Notes: generated by a model from the sequence alone, not told the origin. A stretch of DNA of 64,000 nucleotides from Hongsoonwoonella zoysiae (GCF_013266695.1 NZ_JABRXF010000001.1:698236-762235), one strand, 5' to 3'; positions 34,879 through 43,417 are shown, counted from the stretch's first letter. Made by a program: numbers and translations.

Positions 34879-36489
34879 ATGACGAAGATCTTCGAAACGC
34901 CGCTTTACCCCTACGAGCGAACCAAGGATCAGGACGCGGCGGAGCCTGTTCGCCATCCTGTCGTCGTGATCGGGGCCGGCCCGATCGGGCTGGCTGCCGC
35001 GATCGACCTTGCCCGGCATGACGTGCCGGTCGTGATCCTCGATGAAAACGACAAGGTGAGCTGGGGCTCGCGCGCGATCTGTTTCGCGAAACGCCCGCTT
35101 GAAATCCTCGACAGGCTCGGCTGCGGGCAGGAGATGGTCGACATGGGCGTGCAGTGGAACCTCGGCAAGGTCTTCTTCGGCGACCGCAAGGTCTATGATT
35201 TCAACCTCCTGCCGGAGGAGGGCCACCACCGGCCCGCCTTCATCAACCTGCAGCAATATTACTTCGAAGAGTATCTGGTGAACCGCGCCCGCGTACTGGA
35301 GGCCGAAGGCAAGCCCATCAACCTGCGCGGCGGCAGCAAGGTGACGGCGGTCGACGCCAAGGACGATGGCGTGCTCATGACCGTCGAGACGCCGGACGGG
35401 CCGTACCGGATTATCGCCGACTGGGTGATCGCCTGCGACGGGGCGGGCTCGCCCGTGCGCTCCATGATGGGGCTCGACTTCGTGGGCCGCGTCTTTGAAG
35501 ACAATTTCCTGATCGCCGACGTGGTGATGGAAGCGGGCTTCCCCACCGAACGCTGGTTCTGGTTCGACCCGCCTTTCAACAAGGGCCAATCGGCCCTTTT
35601 GCACAAGCAGCCCGACAATGTCTGGCGCATCGACCTGCAGCTTGGCTGGGACATCGACAAGGAAAAGGAAAAGAAGCCGGAGAACGTCATCCCGCGCCTC
35701 AAGGCGATGCTGGGCGAGGATGCGAAATTCGAGTTGGAGTGGGTCTCGATCTACACGTTCCAGTGCCGGCGGATGGAGAAGTTCCGCCACGGGCGGGTGA
35801 TCTTTGCCGGCGACGCAGCCCACCAGGTCTCCCCCTTCGGCGCGCGCGGAGCGAACTCCGGCCTGCAGGACACCGACAACCTGATCTGGAAGCTGAAGCT
35901 CGTGATGGAGGGCAAGGTGCCCGAAACCCTGCTCGACAGCTACGACGCGGAGCGGGTCCATGCGGCTGATGAAAACATCCTGAATTCATCGCGCTCCACC
36001 GACTTCATAACGCCGAAATCGGACCAGAGCCGCATCTTCCGCGACGCCGTACTCGATCTTGCCGAACATTTCGAGTTCGCCCGCCCAATCGTCAATTCCG
36101 GGCGGCTGTCGGTACCCGCGACCTATGACGGATCGCCGCTGAACGGCCCCGATGTTGACGAAATGCCGAGGCGCACCCGCCCCGGCGCGCCGGCGGTGGA
36201 CGCGCCCGTCGGCAATGGCTGGCTGCTTTCGCGTCTTGGCGACCGTTTCCAGCTCATGACGATCGACGCGGAGGCGCCCGACAGGATCGACGTTTCGGGC
36301 ATTGAGGTGGAACGCCTCGAACTTTCCGCAAAAGACGACCCGAGCGGCGCTTTGGCCGAGCGTTACCTGGGCGATGCCCAGGCCGGTATCTACCTGATGC
36401 GCCCGGACCAGCATGTCGCCGCGCGCTGGACGAAATTCAACGAGGCGGAGCTTCGCTCAGCCGTCAACACCGCCACGGGCCGGATCTAG
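34879..36489 (+). CDS. FAD-dependent aromatic hydroxylase
   Basis: A 536-aa class A flavin monooxygenase (PF01494-like, MhpA/PheA type). FAD motif VVVIGAGPIGLAAAIDLA about 31-48; second FAD motif GRVIFAGDAAHQVSPFGARGANSGLQD about 305-332 (only its start cited as GRVIFAGDAAH). A C-terminal thioredoxin-like extension follows. In a homogentisate operon it probably hydroxylates a monohydroxy aromatic (for example 3- or 4-hydroxyphenylacetate) to give homogentisate or a related diol. The GGGAGGAAAC site precedes the ATG. Its stop codon TAG is supplied by the left end of an inserted inverted-repeat element. Confidence 0.9.
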   Translation: MTKIFETPLYPYERTKDQDAAEPVRHPVVVIGAGPIGLAAAIDLARHDVPVVILDENDKVSWGSRAICFAKRPLEILDRLGCGQEMVDMGVQWNLGKVFFGDRKVYDFNLLPEEGHHRPAFINLQQYYFEEYLVNRARVLEAEGKPINLRGGSKVTAVDAKDDGVLMTVETPDGPYRIIADWVIACDGAGSPVRSMMGLDFVGRVFEDNFLIADVVMEAGFPTERWFWFDPPFNKGQSALLHKQPDNVWRIDLQLGWDIDKEKEKKPENVIPRLKAMLGEDAKFELEWVSIYTFQCRRMEKFRHGRVIFAGDAAHQVSPFGARGANSGLQDTDNLIWKLKLVMEGKVPETLLDSYDAERVHAADENILNSSRSTDFITPKSDQSRIFRDAVLDLAEHFEFARPIVNSGRLSVPATYDGSPLNGPDVDEMPRRTRPGAPAVDAPVGNGWLLSRLGDRFQLMTIDAEAPDRIDVSGIEVERLELSAKDDPSGALAERYLGDAQAGIYLMRPDQHVAARWTKFNEAELRSAVNTATGRI

Positions 36490-36753
36490 GGTCTGGACCC
36501 ATAAAATTAATGAGATCGGCACCTGAAACGGCAAAGAGATGCAAGGAGATGCACGCATAGCGGGTCGGCCACCCGGTCAAGCGCTTCGACGAAGCAGGAC
36601 GAAGCCGTTTCGGTGTCTGGAAAATATGGCCGATTTGGCTGGCTACTTTGTCGCAAGAACTTGAATACCGGCCTGGTTTCCTGCGTTCTTGCTCCTCGTA
36701 TCCAATCAAATCGGCTCATACCGATCCCGTCAATTTTAAGGGTCCAGACCCTA
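36487..36753. mobile_element. MITE-like element with TA target duplication, inserted in a stop codon
   Basis: The element spans 36489-36751 (263 bp) between TA dinucleotides. Ends GGGTCTGGACCC and GGGTCCAGACCC are exact inverted repeats, and similarity continues through about 32 bp (left arm to about 36520, right arm from about 36720) with four mismatches. A TA duplication is typical of IS630/Tc1-mariner. No transposase is encoded, so it is non-autonomous. Removing it leaves TA-AGGAGG, rebuilding a TAA stop for the hydroxylase and a clean ribosome site for the next gene. Confidence 0.85.
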
Positions 36754-36764
36754 AGGAGGTGAGA

Positions 36765-36980
36765 ATGAGCGAACTGACCCTCAAGGCCAATATCGACCGG
36801 CCGGACGATTTCTACGCCGACCTGCTTGCCGCACACGAAGGCCTTTCGAAGGCGGAAAGCGATGCGCTCAACGCGCGTCTCATTTTCGTGCTCGCCAACC
36901 AGATCGGCGACCGGGAAGTGCTCAGGCAAGCGCTTGCCGCAGCCAAACAGGCAATGCACCGGGATCCTGCCCGATCCTGA
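36765..36980 (+). CDS. DUF2783 small protein
   Basis: A 71-aa acidic helical protein (DDFYADLLAAHEGLSKAESDALNARLIFVLANQIGD). DUF2783 proteins are short and are usually next to an FAD-dependent aromatic hydroxylase, as here; they may be helper or effector-like subunits. The AAGGAGGTGAG ribosome site sits just outside the inserted element. The mobile element separates it from the hydroxylase, which could loosen their co-expression. Confidence 0.8.
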   Translation: MSELTLKANIDRPDDFYADLLAAHEGLSKAESDALNARLIFVLANQIGDREVLRQALAAAKQAMHRDPARS

Positions 36981-37002
36981 ACGTCCACGGAGGACATACC
37001 CC

Positions 37003-37545
37003 ATGAAAATCGAGAAGATCCACCACGTCGCCTATCGCTGCAAGGACGCGAAGGAGACGGTCGACTGGTACACGAAGAACCTGAACATGGATTTCATCCT
37101 CGCGATTGCCGAGGACCATGTGCCGTCGACCCATGAGCCCGATCCCTACATGCACATCTTCCTGGATGCGGGCGACGGCAATGTGCTCGCCTTTTTCGAG
37201 CTGCCGACGAAGCCCGAGATGGGCCGCGATCCGAACACGCCCGTCTGGGTGCAGCATATCGCCTTCAAGGTGAAGGATCGCGATACGCTGCTTGAGTTCA
37301 AGGAAAACCTCGAGAAGAACGGGATCGAGGTGCTTGGCGTCACCGACCATTCGATCTTCCATTCGATCTATTTCTTCGATCCGAACGGCCACCGCATCGA
37401 ACTGGCCTGCCCGGACCCGAAGGAAGAGGAGATGCTGAAGAAGCTCGACGCGGTGAAATGGGACATGCTCGAGGAATGGTCGAAGACAAAGCGCGCGCCC
37501 AAGCACGCCGCCTGGATGCACGAGAAGGAACTTTCCGACGTTTGA
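37003..37545 (+). CDS. VOC-family (glyoxalase/dioxygenase-fold) protein
   Basis: A 180-aa vicinal-oxygen-chelate protein. Metal ligands: His in KIEKIHHVAYRC, His in WVQHIAFKV, Glu in HRIELACPD. Such proteins open rings, isomerise or act as glyoxalases with Fe/Mn/Zn. It lies in the homogentisate operon between DUF2783 and maiA. The precise role is unknown; ring-cleavage or detoxification of a side product is plausible. Confidence 0.88.
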   Translation: MKIEKIHHVAYRCKDAKETVDWYTKNLNMDFILAIAEDHVPSTHEPDPYMHIFLDAGDGNVLAFFELPTKPEMGRDPNTPVWVQHIAFKVKDRDTLLEFKENLEKNGIEVLGVTDHSIFHSIYFFDPNGHRIELACPDPKEEEMLKKLDAVKWDMLEEWSKTKRAPKHAAWMHEKELSDV

Positions 37546-37617
37546 TCGGACAGTGGACGCGCGGACGCCCGCACCGGCGTCCGCCGGCGATCCCTATGGC
37601 CGAAGTAAGGTGGGAAC

Positions 37618-38265
37618 ATGAGCCGGACCGTTCTCTATGACTACTGGCGATCCTCCGCCAGCTACCGGCTGCGGATCGCGCTGAACCTGCTCGGCATCGA
37701 TTACGAGGCGGTGCAGGTGAACCTTCTCAAGAAGGCGCACAGGGAGCCGGAAAACCTTGCCCGAAATCCGCAGGGCCTCGTGCCCACGATTGAGATCGAC
37801 GGGCGCACTCTTACCCAGTCCGTCTCCATTCTGGAATATCTGGACGAGACGCGAGACGGCGCAGGCTTTCTGCCACGTGACCCCGTGGGGCGGCAGCGCG
37901 TGCGCGCCCTGTCTTACGTGATCGCCATGGAAATCCACCCGGTCTGCAACATGTCCGTTGCCGCATATGCGATGCAGCTTGGCGGCGGGGACGAGCAAAT
38001 CCGCATCGACTGGATGAGGAAGTTCATCGGCGACGGTCTGGCCGCCTTCGAGAAGATGCTGGACGACCCGGCGACCGGCGCGTTCTGCCATGGCGACCGG
38101 CCGACGATGGCCGATATCTGCCTCGTGCCGCAGCTATACAATGCGGAGCGCTGGGGAGCCGATATCTCCGCCTGCCCGAAGCTGATGGAGATCGGCGAGC
38201 GATGCAGGGAAAGGCAAGCTTTCGCCGCCGCTCACCCCGAACGCGTCGGTCCGCCGGCCGATTAA
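37618..38265 (+). CDS. maiA: Maleylacetoacetate isomerase
   Basis: A 215-aa zeta-class glutathione S-transferase that isomerises maleylacetoacetate to fumarylacetoacetate. The zeta signature SSAS (Ser12-Ser13-Ala14-Ser15, in YDYWRSSASYRLRIAL) is present, as are NPQGLVPTIEIDG and the C-terminal helical domain with DRPTMADICLVPQ. It completes the route between hmgA and the fumarylacetoacetase. The ATG follows AAGGTGGG. Confidence 0.96.
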   Translation: MSRTVLYDYWRSSASYRLRIALNLLGIDYEAVQVNLLKKAHREPENLARNPQGLVPTIEIDGRTLTQSVSILEYLDETRDGAGFLPRDPVGRQRVRALSYVIAMEIHPVCNMSVAAYAMQLGGGDEQIRIDWMRKFIGDGLAAFEKMLDDPATGAFCHGDRPTMADICLVPQLYNAERWGADISACPKLMEIGERCRERQAFAAAHPERVGPPAD

Positions 38266-38377
38266 GTCCAGCCTGTCCCGCTCCAGAACAGCCGTTACGG
38301 ACCGCCTATCCGACGAGGGCGCACGTTTGCGTTTCCCGCCGGAAATCCGGTTGACATTTTAGGCGCGTAAAAATACT

Positions 38378-38392
38378 TGAGTATAAAGCTCA
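38378..38392 (+). promoter_or_regulatory. Iron-responsive box (TGA-N9-TCA)
   Basis: TGAGTATAAAGCTCA sits 30 bases upstream of the secreted-protein ATG, inside an extended AT palindrome. It matches the IRO box bound by RirA in rhizobia (TGA-N9-TCA). A TTGACA hexamer lies upstream at 38351. Iron repression of the following two genes is the likely effect. Confidence 0.6.
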
Positions 38393-38422
38393 TATTTTAA
38401 TCGCCAAACAGAAAGGCAATCG

Positions 38423-39304
38423 ATGACCAAGGAAGCGACCCCCTCCCCCCGCCGAATCGAGCCGCGACGCACACTGTTGCTTGGCACCGCAGCCGCCGTT
38501 GGGTTCGCCACGGCCGCAGCCGCACCCGCTTTCGCTGCGAACGGCAAGGCAGAAGCCGGATATGCGGTAAAATCCGTGCCCTCTATCGTGCTTGCCGAAG
38601 CCTCGCAAGGCGGCGAAGGAGGAGAAGGGGGCGAAGGCGGCGAGGGAGGCGAAGGCGGCGCGGCGCGCGCCGGCGCCGAAGACAGCCATTTCCTGGCAGA
38701 GCTTGCCATCGTCGAAGGGCATCTGCGCGCCGGGTTCGCCCTCTATGATTCCGGGGCGCCCGATATGGCAAAGCCCCACATGAAGCATCCTCAGGATGAA
38801 ATCTACGCCGAACTGAAACCGCAGTTGCAGTCGCGCGGCGCGGAGGATTTCTCGGAAGAACTCTCGACGCTGGCGGCGGCAATCGAAGGCGGCAAGCCGG
38901 TGCCGGAAGCCAAGGCCGCGTTCGACAAGGTCCTGCATGAGTTGGAGGAAGCGCGCGAAAAGGCCGGCGGCGGCGAAGCCTCCCGGCTCAAGGCTGTGGT
39001 GCTGATCGTACGCGAAGCGGCCGAGGAGTACGAAGAGGGCGTCAGGAACGGCAAGCTCGTCGAAGCGCATGAATATCAGGACGCTTGGGGATTTGTGCAG
39101 GCCGCACGGGCCATGACCGAAGAGCTGTCGCACTCCACGCGGCCTGAGGTCCGCGATGCCGTCGCCGCCATCAACGAACAATTCGATGTCATAGCGGATG
39201 CCTTTCCTGCCCTTCAGCCTGGAGAAGATTCGACCCTTCTCGAAGCATCCGTTCTCCTTGGCGCCGCGGCGCGCATGGAAATCGCCTCGCTTTCCGTCAA
39301 ATAG
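38423..39304 (+). CDS. Secreted helical protein with Gly-Gly-Glu repeats, probable iron-linked
   Basis: A 293-aa exported protein. The signal peptide (1-38, ...RRTLLLGTAAAVGFATAAA, ends PAFAA) has an RR and may be Tat-type. Residues 63-79 are a Gly-Gly-Glu tandem repeat, a flexible acidic linker. The rest is mostly alpha-helical (EDSHFLAELAIVEGHLRAGFALYD onward), with His/Glu-rich parts that could bind metal. It is preceded by an iron box and followed by a PKHD hydroxylase, so a periplasmic role in iron uptake or storage is proposed. I do not recognise a named family. Confidence 0.75.
   Translation: MTKEATPSPRRIEPRRTLLLGTAAAVGFATAAAAPAFAANGKAEAGYAVKSVPSIVLAEASQGGEGGEGGEGGEGGEGGAARAGAEDSHFLAELAIVEGHLRAGFALYDSGAPDMAKPHMKHPQDEIYAELKPQLQSRGAEDFSEELSTLAAAIEGGKPVPEAKAAFDKVLHELEEAREKAGGGEASRLKAVVLIVREAAEEYEEGVRNGKLVEAHEYQDAWGFVQAARAMTEELSHSTRPEVRDAVAAINEQFDVIADAFPALQPGEDSTLLEASVLLGAAARMEIASLSVK
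38609..38659 (+). repeat. Short tandem repeat encoding (Gly-Gly-Glu)n
   Basis: Five to six near-copies of a 9-base unit of the GGCGGCGAA type, with silent third-base changes, encode residues 63-79 of the secreted protein. The codon variation shows it is not a recent slippage product. Confidence 0.85.
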
Positions 39305-39314
39305 GAGCATTCGC

Positions 39315-39971
39315 TTGTTTATCGCCATCGAGGATCTGCTCGACGGCCATGAAGTTGCAGCGGTCCGAGAGACCGCTGCCAACCTGGCCTTCGAAGACGG
39401 GCGCAAGACCGCCGGCCGCTTCGCCCGCGAAGTCAAGGCCAATGCGCAGGCGGCGGCCTCGCCGCAGCGCGACGCCATTCTCAAGAAGGTGGAAGAGGCG
39501 CTGGCGGCGAACCCGCTTTTCAGCGCGGCGGCACGACCGAAGCGCATCGTGCGCCTTCTTCTATCTCGCTACTGCGAAGGCCAGACTTACGGGAGCCACG
39601 TCGACGACGCCTTGATGGGCGGAGCGCGCACCGACCTTTCCTTCACGCTTTTCCTTTCGAATCCGGAATCCTATGAGGGCGGGGCGCTTGTCGTGGAGGA
39701 CGCACTGGAGGAGCGGGCGATCAAGCTGCCGGAGGGCCACCTGTTCCTTTATCCCTCGAACACGCTGCACCGTGTCGAACCTGTTACCGGCGGTGAACGT
39801 CTTGCCGTGGTCGGCTGGGTTGAAAGCTGGATTCGCGAAGCGGAGCGGCGCGAAATCCTTTTCGACCTGGAGCAGAGCCTGAATGCCGTTCATGCGGCTG
39901 AAGGCAAGACGGCCCTGTTCGACCGGCTTGCCAAGACGCGCTCCAATCTCCTGCGCATGTGGGCAGGCTGA
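39315..39971 (+). CDS. Fe(II)/2-oxoglutarate PKHD-type hydroxylase (PiuC-like)
   Basis: A 218-aa Fe2OG dioxygenase of the YbiX/PiuC group. Iron ligands: His and Asp in GSHVDDALM, distal His in NTLHRVEPV; the 2OG-binding Arg region follows. It is found with TonB receptors or iron genes in many bacteria and may process siderophores. The TTG start at 39315 has AGGAGC upstream and lies 10 bases after the secreted protein, so both are co-transcribed under the iron box. Confidence 0.92.
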   Translation: MFIAIEDLLDGHEVAAVRETAANLAFEDGRKTAGRFAREVKANAQAAASPQRDAILKKVEEALAANPLFSAAARPKRIVRLLLSRYCEGQTYGSHVDDALMGGARTDLSFTLFLSNPESYEGGALVVEDALEERAIKLPEGHLFLYPSNTLHRVEPVTGGERLAVVGWVESWIREAERREILFDLEQSLNAVHAAEGKTALFDRLAKTRSNLLRMWAG

Positions 39972-40052
39972 TCGCAACATTTGCGCGTAGTTGGACACGC
40001 CGCCGCATCCTCATCTGCCGTTGGCCGGGGTGATGCAGGGGCAAGGTGCGCT

Positions 40053-41516
40053 CTAACGCGCCTCCAGCCGCTTCAGGAACCAGCGGACCAGCCGGTCCCA
40101 GACCATGTCCTTTTCCGCCGAATCCTCAACGCCGTGATCGAGGTTCGGATTGTCGTTGACCTCGATAACGACGACATTGTCACCGACCTGCTTCAGGTCG
40201 ACCCCGTAAAGACCGTTGCCGATGAGGCGCGCGGCGCGCACCGCCGTTTCCACCACGAGCGGCGGCGCCTCAAGCAGCGAACAAGTGCGGAAGCTGCCTT
40301 CGACGGCGGCCTTTCCCTCCTCGTGGCGCACGATCTGCCAGTGTTTCTTTGCCATGAGATACTGGCAGGCGAAAAGCGGCTCGCCGTCCAGCACGCCGAT
40401 ACGCCAGTCGAAGGAGGTGAGGCAGAACTCCTGGGCAAGCAGCACGTCCGACTCGTCGAAAAGTTCTTTCATCTTGGCCGTTAGCGCCGCCGCATCCTCG
40501 ACCTTGAAAACGCCGCGCGAAAAGGAACCGTCGGGAATTTTCAAAACGATCGGCCAGCCGAGCGCCTCGCCAAGGCCCTCCGCATCCTTCATCGTCGACA
40601 GGATGACGGTCTTCGGCGTCGGCACGCCGTTCTGCTCCAGCAATTCGGCCAGATAGACCTTGTTGGTGCAGCGGATCATCGAAACCGGATCGTCGATGAC
40701 GGGCATGCCCTCGAACGTCGCGCGGCGGGCGAAGCGGTAGGTGTGATTGTCGATTGTGGTGGTTTCGCGGATGAAGAGCGCATCGAACTGGGCAAGCCGC
40801 TCCAGGTCGCCCTTGCCGATAGGAACGACCTCGATGCCATGGCGCGCGGCAACCTTCGCAAGATACTTGAGGGAGGCTTGCGAGGACGGCGGCAGCGCGT
40901 CTTTCGGGTCGCAAAGGACGGCGAGCGAATATTTCATCGGCACACGCTGTTTCGGCGCGCGCCAGGAGCGGCGCGTGTAGGCCTCCAGCGAACGGTTGAA
41001 ATGATCGCGCCCTTGCGCATCAAGCTCCGTCAGGGGGAGTGGGCGGATGCGATCTATCGTCCGCCATTCGCCAGGCTTTACCGTCACTTCGAGAAGCGGG
41101 ACGCGAAACCAGTCGAACACCAGGCGGGCGAAAGGCTCATAAGTCTCATCCGCGGCATGGCCGAAACAGACCGTGAGCTTGAAGGAGCCGCCCGGAACAT
41201 TCGCGATCCTGGCAAGTGTCCTGTTGAGACGGTCCTCGAGCTCGGGAAGGGCATGACGGTAAAGCCCTTTCCTGGAAAGTTCCGTCATGGTTTCCACGCC
41301 CGGCACCACGCGGTGCCCGCGCGCTTCGGCGAGCAGCGAGGCATAATAACCGCCGCCCTGATAGGCATAGGAGCGCGACAGGTTGAGGATCGTCGGATGC
41401 GTGCCGGCAAAAAGCTTCGGGCGCGTGATGTATTCGCGCACCGTCATGACCTTGTGCGGGGTTTCCGCGTTCGAAAGGTCCTTGGGATTGTCGACGAGAA
41501 TGACCCATGTGGCCAT
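40053..41516 (-). CDS. RimK-family ATP-grasp ligase with N-terminal RimK-like domain
   Basis: A 487-aa ATP-grasp amide ligase. About residues 1-200 form an extra N-terminal domain found in long RimK relatives; 205-487 is the ATP-grasp part (MPVIDDPVSMIRCTNKVYL, VLKIPDGSFSRGVFKV, ATP/Mg site VIEVNDNPNLDHG). RimK-type enzymes add glutamate or other amino acids to peptide or protein carboxyls. It lies 5 bases downstream of a GNAT + C39 peptidase fusion on the same strand, a recurrent pair. Substrate peptide unknown. Confidence 0.9.
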   Translation of the reverse strand: MATWVILVDNPKDLSNAETPHKVMTVREYITRPKLFAGTHPTILNLSRSYAYQGGGYYASLLAEARGHRVVPGVETMTELSRKGLYRHALPELEDRLNRTLARIANVPGGSFKLTVCFGHAADETYEPFARLVFDWFRVPLLEVTVKPGEWRTIDRIRPLPLTELDAQGRDHFNRSLEAYTRRSWRAPKQRVPMKYSLAVLCDPKDALPPSSQASLKYLAKVAARHGIEVVPIGKGDLERLAQFDALFIRETTTIDNHTYRFARRATFEGMPVIDDPVSMIRCTNKVYLAELLEQNGVPTPKTVILSTMKDAEGLGEALGWPIVLKIPDGSFSRGVFKVEDAAALTAKMKELFDESDVLLAQEFCLTSFDWRIGVLDGEPLFACQYLMAKKHWQIVRHEEGKAAVEGSFRTCSLLEAPPLVVETAVRAARLIGNGLYGVDLKQVGDNVVVIEVNDNPNLDHGVEDSAEKDMVWDRLVRWFLKRLEAR

Positions 41517-41521
41517 GAGCG

Positions 41522-42718
41522 CTACGCCTTTCTGAGCAAAATCTGTGCACGCACGCCCTGCTTGCCCCAGCGGGCCATGCGCTCGAACGCCGCAAGGGGA
41601 ATGGGCAGATGCGCGGCATCGGCGAAGGTTTCGGGAATGGCGTCGGGATCGGTCCCCTTGTCGTGGCCGGCGGCGACTTCAGGCTCCGTCCAGGGATCGT
41701 GCACGATGACATGGCGCTCGTCACCGCCGTGAACGAGGATCCAGTGCGGCTCCTTCTTGCGGTACATGCCGTAACCGGAAATCAGCACGATGGACAGCGT
41801 GCCGCGTTGCGCCTCGCCTGCCAGCTCTTCCGCCGAAAGCGGCCTGTCGAACACCGGGATCGACAAAGCTTTCGCCTCGCTGCGAAAATCGTCCTGAACG
41901 AGGCGCATCACGCGCCGCTTTTCCGCGTCGCGCACCGAGGAGAGGAAGAAATGCTCTTCCGTGTTGACGCGGATTTCGGCGTAGAGGCCGCGCTTTTTCG
42001 CCGCGACCGCCAGGCCGAAAGGCTCGCACCCGCCAAGGCCCGAGGCGAGATAGATCGTCGTCGCCTCCCGCCAGAGCCGCAGCTCTGCCGTCTCGTCCAC
42101 GCCGCTTTCGACGTCGAAGGCGGCAAACGCCATGCGCAGGCAGCACGGCCCGCAGGTGAAGTCGGTCGCCTGGCGGAAGTAGGGAACCGACGTTCTGAGC
42201 GCATGCCCGCCGTGCAGGCGCTTTTCGAGGCGAAGCGCGTCCTCGCCATCCTGATAATAGGCTTTCACCCGCGCAAACCGGCGGTAACCCGACTTTTCGT
42301 AAAGGCCAATGGCAGCCGGGTTATCGGCGCGAACCTCCAGACGCAGGAACAGCCGGTCAGCGTCATAAGCCGCGTCTTCCGCGGCCCGCAAGAGCTCGCG
42401 GCCGATGCCCGCACCCTGAAACCCGGCATCGACGGCAATGGAATAAAGCCGGGCCAGCGCCGTTTGCGCGCGAAAGAGGACGAGCGCATAGCCTGCGAGC
42501 CGGTCTCCCGCGATCGCCACAATGAGCCGTGCCGTCGGGCTTTTCAGGAAATAACGGAAATTGCGCCGCGAGATACGGTCGCTGGCGAAGGCCGCAACTT
42601 CAAGCGCGACAAGCGACGCAAGATCCTCCGCCTTCGCCGCGCGCATGCCGACGGGGTGAGGACCTTGCGGCCCTTCGGAAGGACGCGCCGCATTACCGAC
42701 GCGGGACGGAGTGTCCAC
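41522..42718 (-). CDS. GNAT acetyltransferase fused to C39-like cysteine peptidase
   Basis: A 398-aa two-domain protein. Residues about 25-165 are a GNAT (RimI-like) N-acetyltransferase with the acetyl-CoA loop GFQGAGIGRELL; about 173-390 is a C39-family papain-like domain with Cys189 (TDFTCGPCCLRM), catalytic His in PHWILVHG and Asp in IVHDPW. With the following RimK-type ligase it makes a compact peptide-tailoring pair: trimming, acetylation and amide addition. ATG at 42718; an in-frame ATG at 42646 is the alternative if the Pro-rich head is not made. Confidence 0.9.
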   Translation of the reverse strand: MDTPSRVGNAARPSEGPQGPHPVGMRAAKAEDLASLVALEVAAFASDRISRRNFRYFLKSPTARLIVAIAGDRLAGYALVLFRAQTALARLYSIAVDAGFQGAGIGRELLRAAEDAAYDADRLFLRLEVRADNPAAIGLYEKSGYRRFARVKAYYQDGEDALRLEKRLHGGHALRTSVPYFRQATDFTCGPCCLRMAFAAFDVESGVDETAELRLWREATTIYLASGLGGCEPFGLAVAAKKRGLYAEIRVNTEEHFFLSSVRDAEKRRVMRLVQDDFRSEAKALSIPVFDRPLSAEELAGEAQRGTLSIVLISGYGMYRKKEPHWILVHGGDERHVIVHDPWTEPEVAAGHDKGTDPDAIPETFADAAHLPIPLAAFERMARWGKQGVRAQILLRKA

Positions 42719-42889
42719 GATATTCGATTGTCCGAAAAGAAATCAGGATCGCATGACGCTTGCAATTTTCGCCACGACCCAACGGCCGGCTATATACGCC
42801 GCATAGCGGTTTTTCGCAAAGGCTTTCGACGAACGGGACAATGGTTTCAGCCACATTCAGGCTGCGCCCGGTTTCGGCTTGCATTTATC

Positions 42890-42904
42890 GAACGAAACAA
42901 GAAC
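42890..42904 (+). promoter_or_regulatory. SOS (LexA) box of mmcB
   Basis: GAAC-GAAACAA-GAAC is an exact alphaproteobacterial LexA box (direct repeat GAAC-N7-GAAC) located 25-39 bases before the mmcB ATG. It predicts DNA-damage induction. Confidence 0.85.
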
Positions 42905-42928
42905 AATTCTTCCAACTGGAGGTGGCCG

Positions 42929-43417
42929 ATGCAATCGAACAGGGTGAGGCTGGACGATCCCCTGGCGGACGGACGGCAGTCGGACACGGCAGCGATGGTC
43001 TGGCGCGGCGTCGCCCGTCTGTTCCGGCAGATGGGATATGCGAGCGTGGGCGAGGTGGTGCTTGCGTCCGGCAGGCGCGCGGACCTGATGGCCGTGGGGC
43101 CGAAGGGCGAGGTCTGGATCGTGGAAGTGAAATCCTCCATCGCGGATTTTCGCGCCGACCGCAAATGGCCGGGCTACAGGGACTTCTGCGACCGTTTCTT
43201 CTTCGCAAGCCACGCCGGCGTGCCGCGCGACATCTTCCCCGAGGAAGCCGGCTTCATCCTCTCCGACGGGTTTTTCGCCGATATCCTGCGCGAAGCGCCT
43301 GAGCACCGGCTTGTGGGCGCAAGGCGCAAGGCCGTTACGCTGCGTTTCGCGCAGGCCGCCGCCAACCGCCTGCATGACGCGCTCGACCCCGATGCAAGAC
43401 CGGGTGCCGGTCTTTAG
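42929..43417 (+). CDS. mmcB: MmcB-family DNA repair protein
   Basis: A 162-aa PD-(D/E)XK-like nuclease-fold protein: GRRADLMAVGPKGEVWIVEVKSS holds the Asp and Glu-x-Lys of the active site. MmcB homologues are SOS genes needed for mitomycin C tolerance in Caulobacter. The exact LexA box upstream supports that. The ATG follows CTGGAGGTGG. It is convergent with actR and overlaps its end by 4 bases. Confidence 0.92.
   Translation: MQSNRVRLDDPLADGRQSDTAAMVWRGVARLFRQMGYASVGEVVLASGRRADLMAVGPKGEVWIVEVKSSIADFRADRKWPGYRDFCDRFFFASHAGVPRDIFPEEAGFILSDGFFADILREAPEHRLVGARRKAVTLRFAQAAANRLHDALDPDARPGAGL

Noticed and set aside
38609-38659. CRISPR or bacteriocin-like repeat
   Set aside because: In-frame Gly-Gly-Glu coding repeat within a secreted protein; no spacers.
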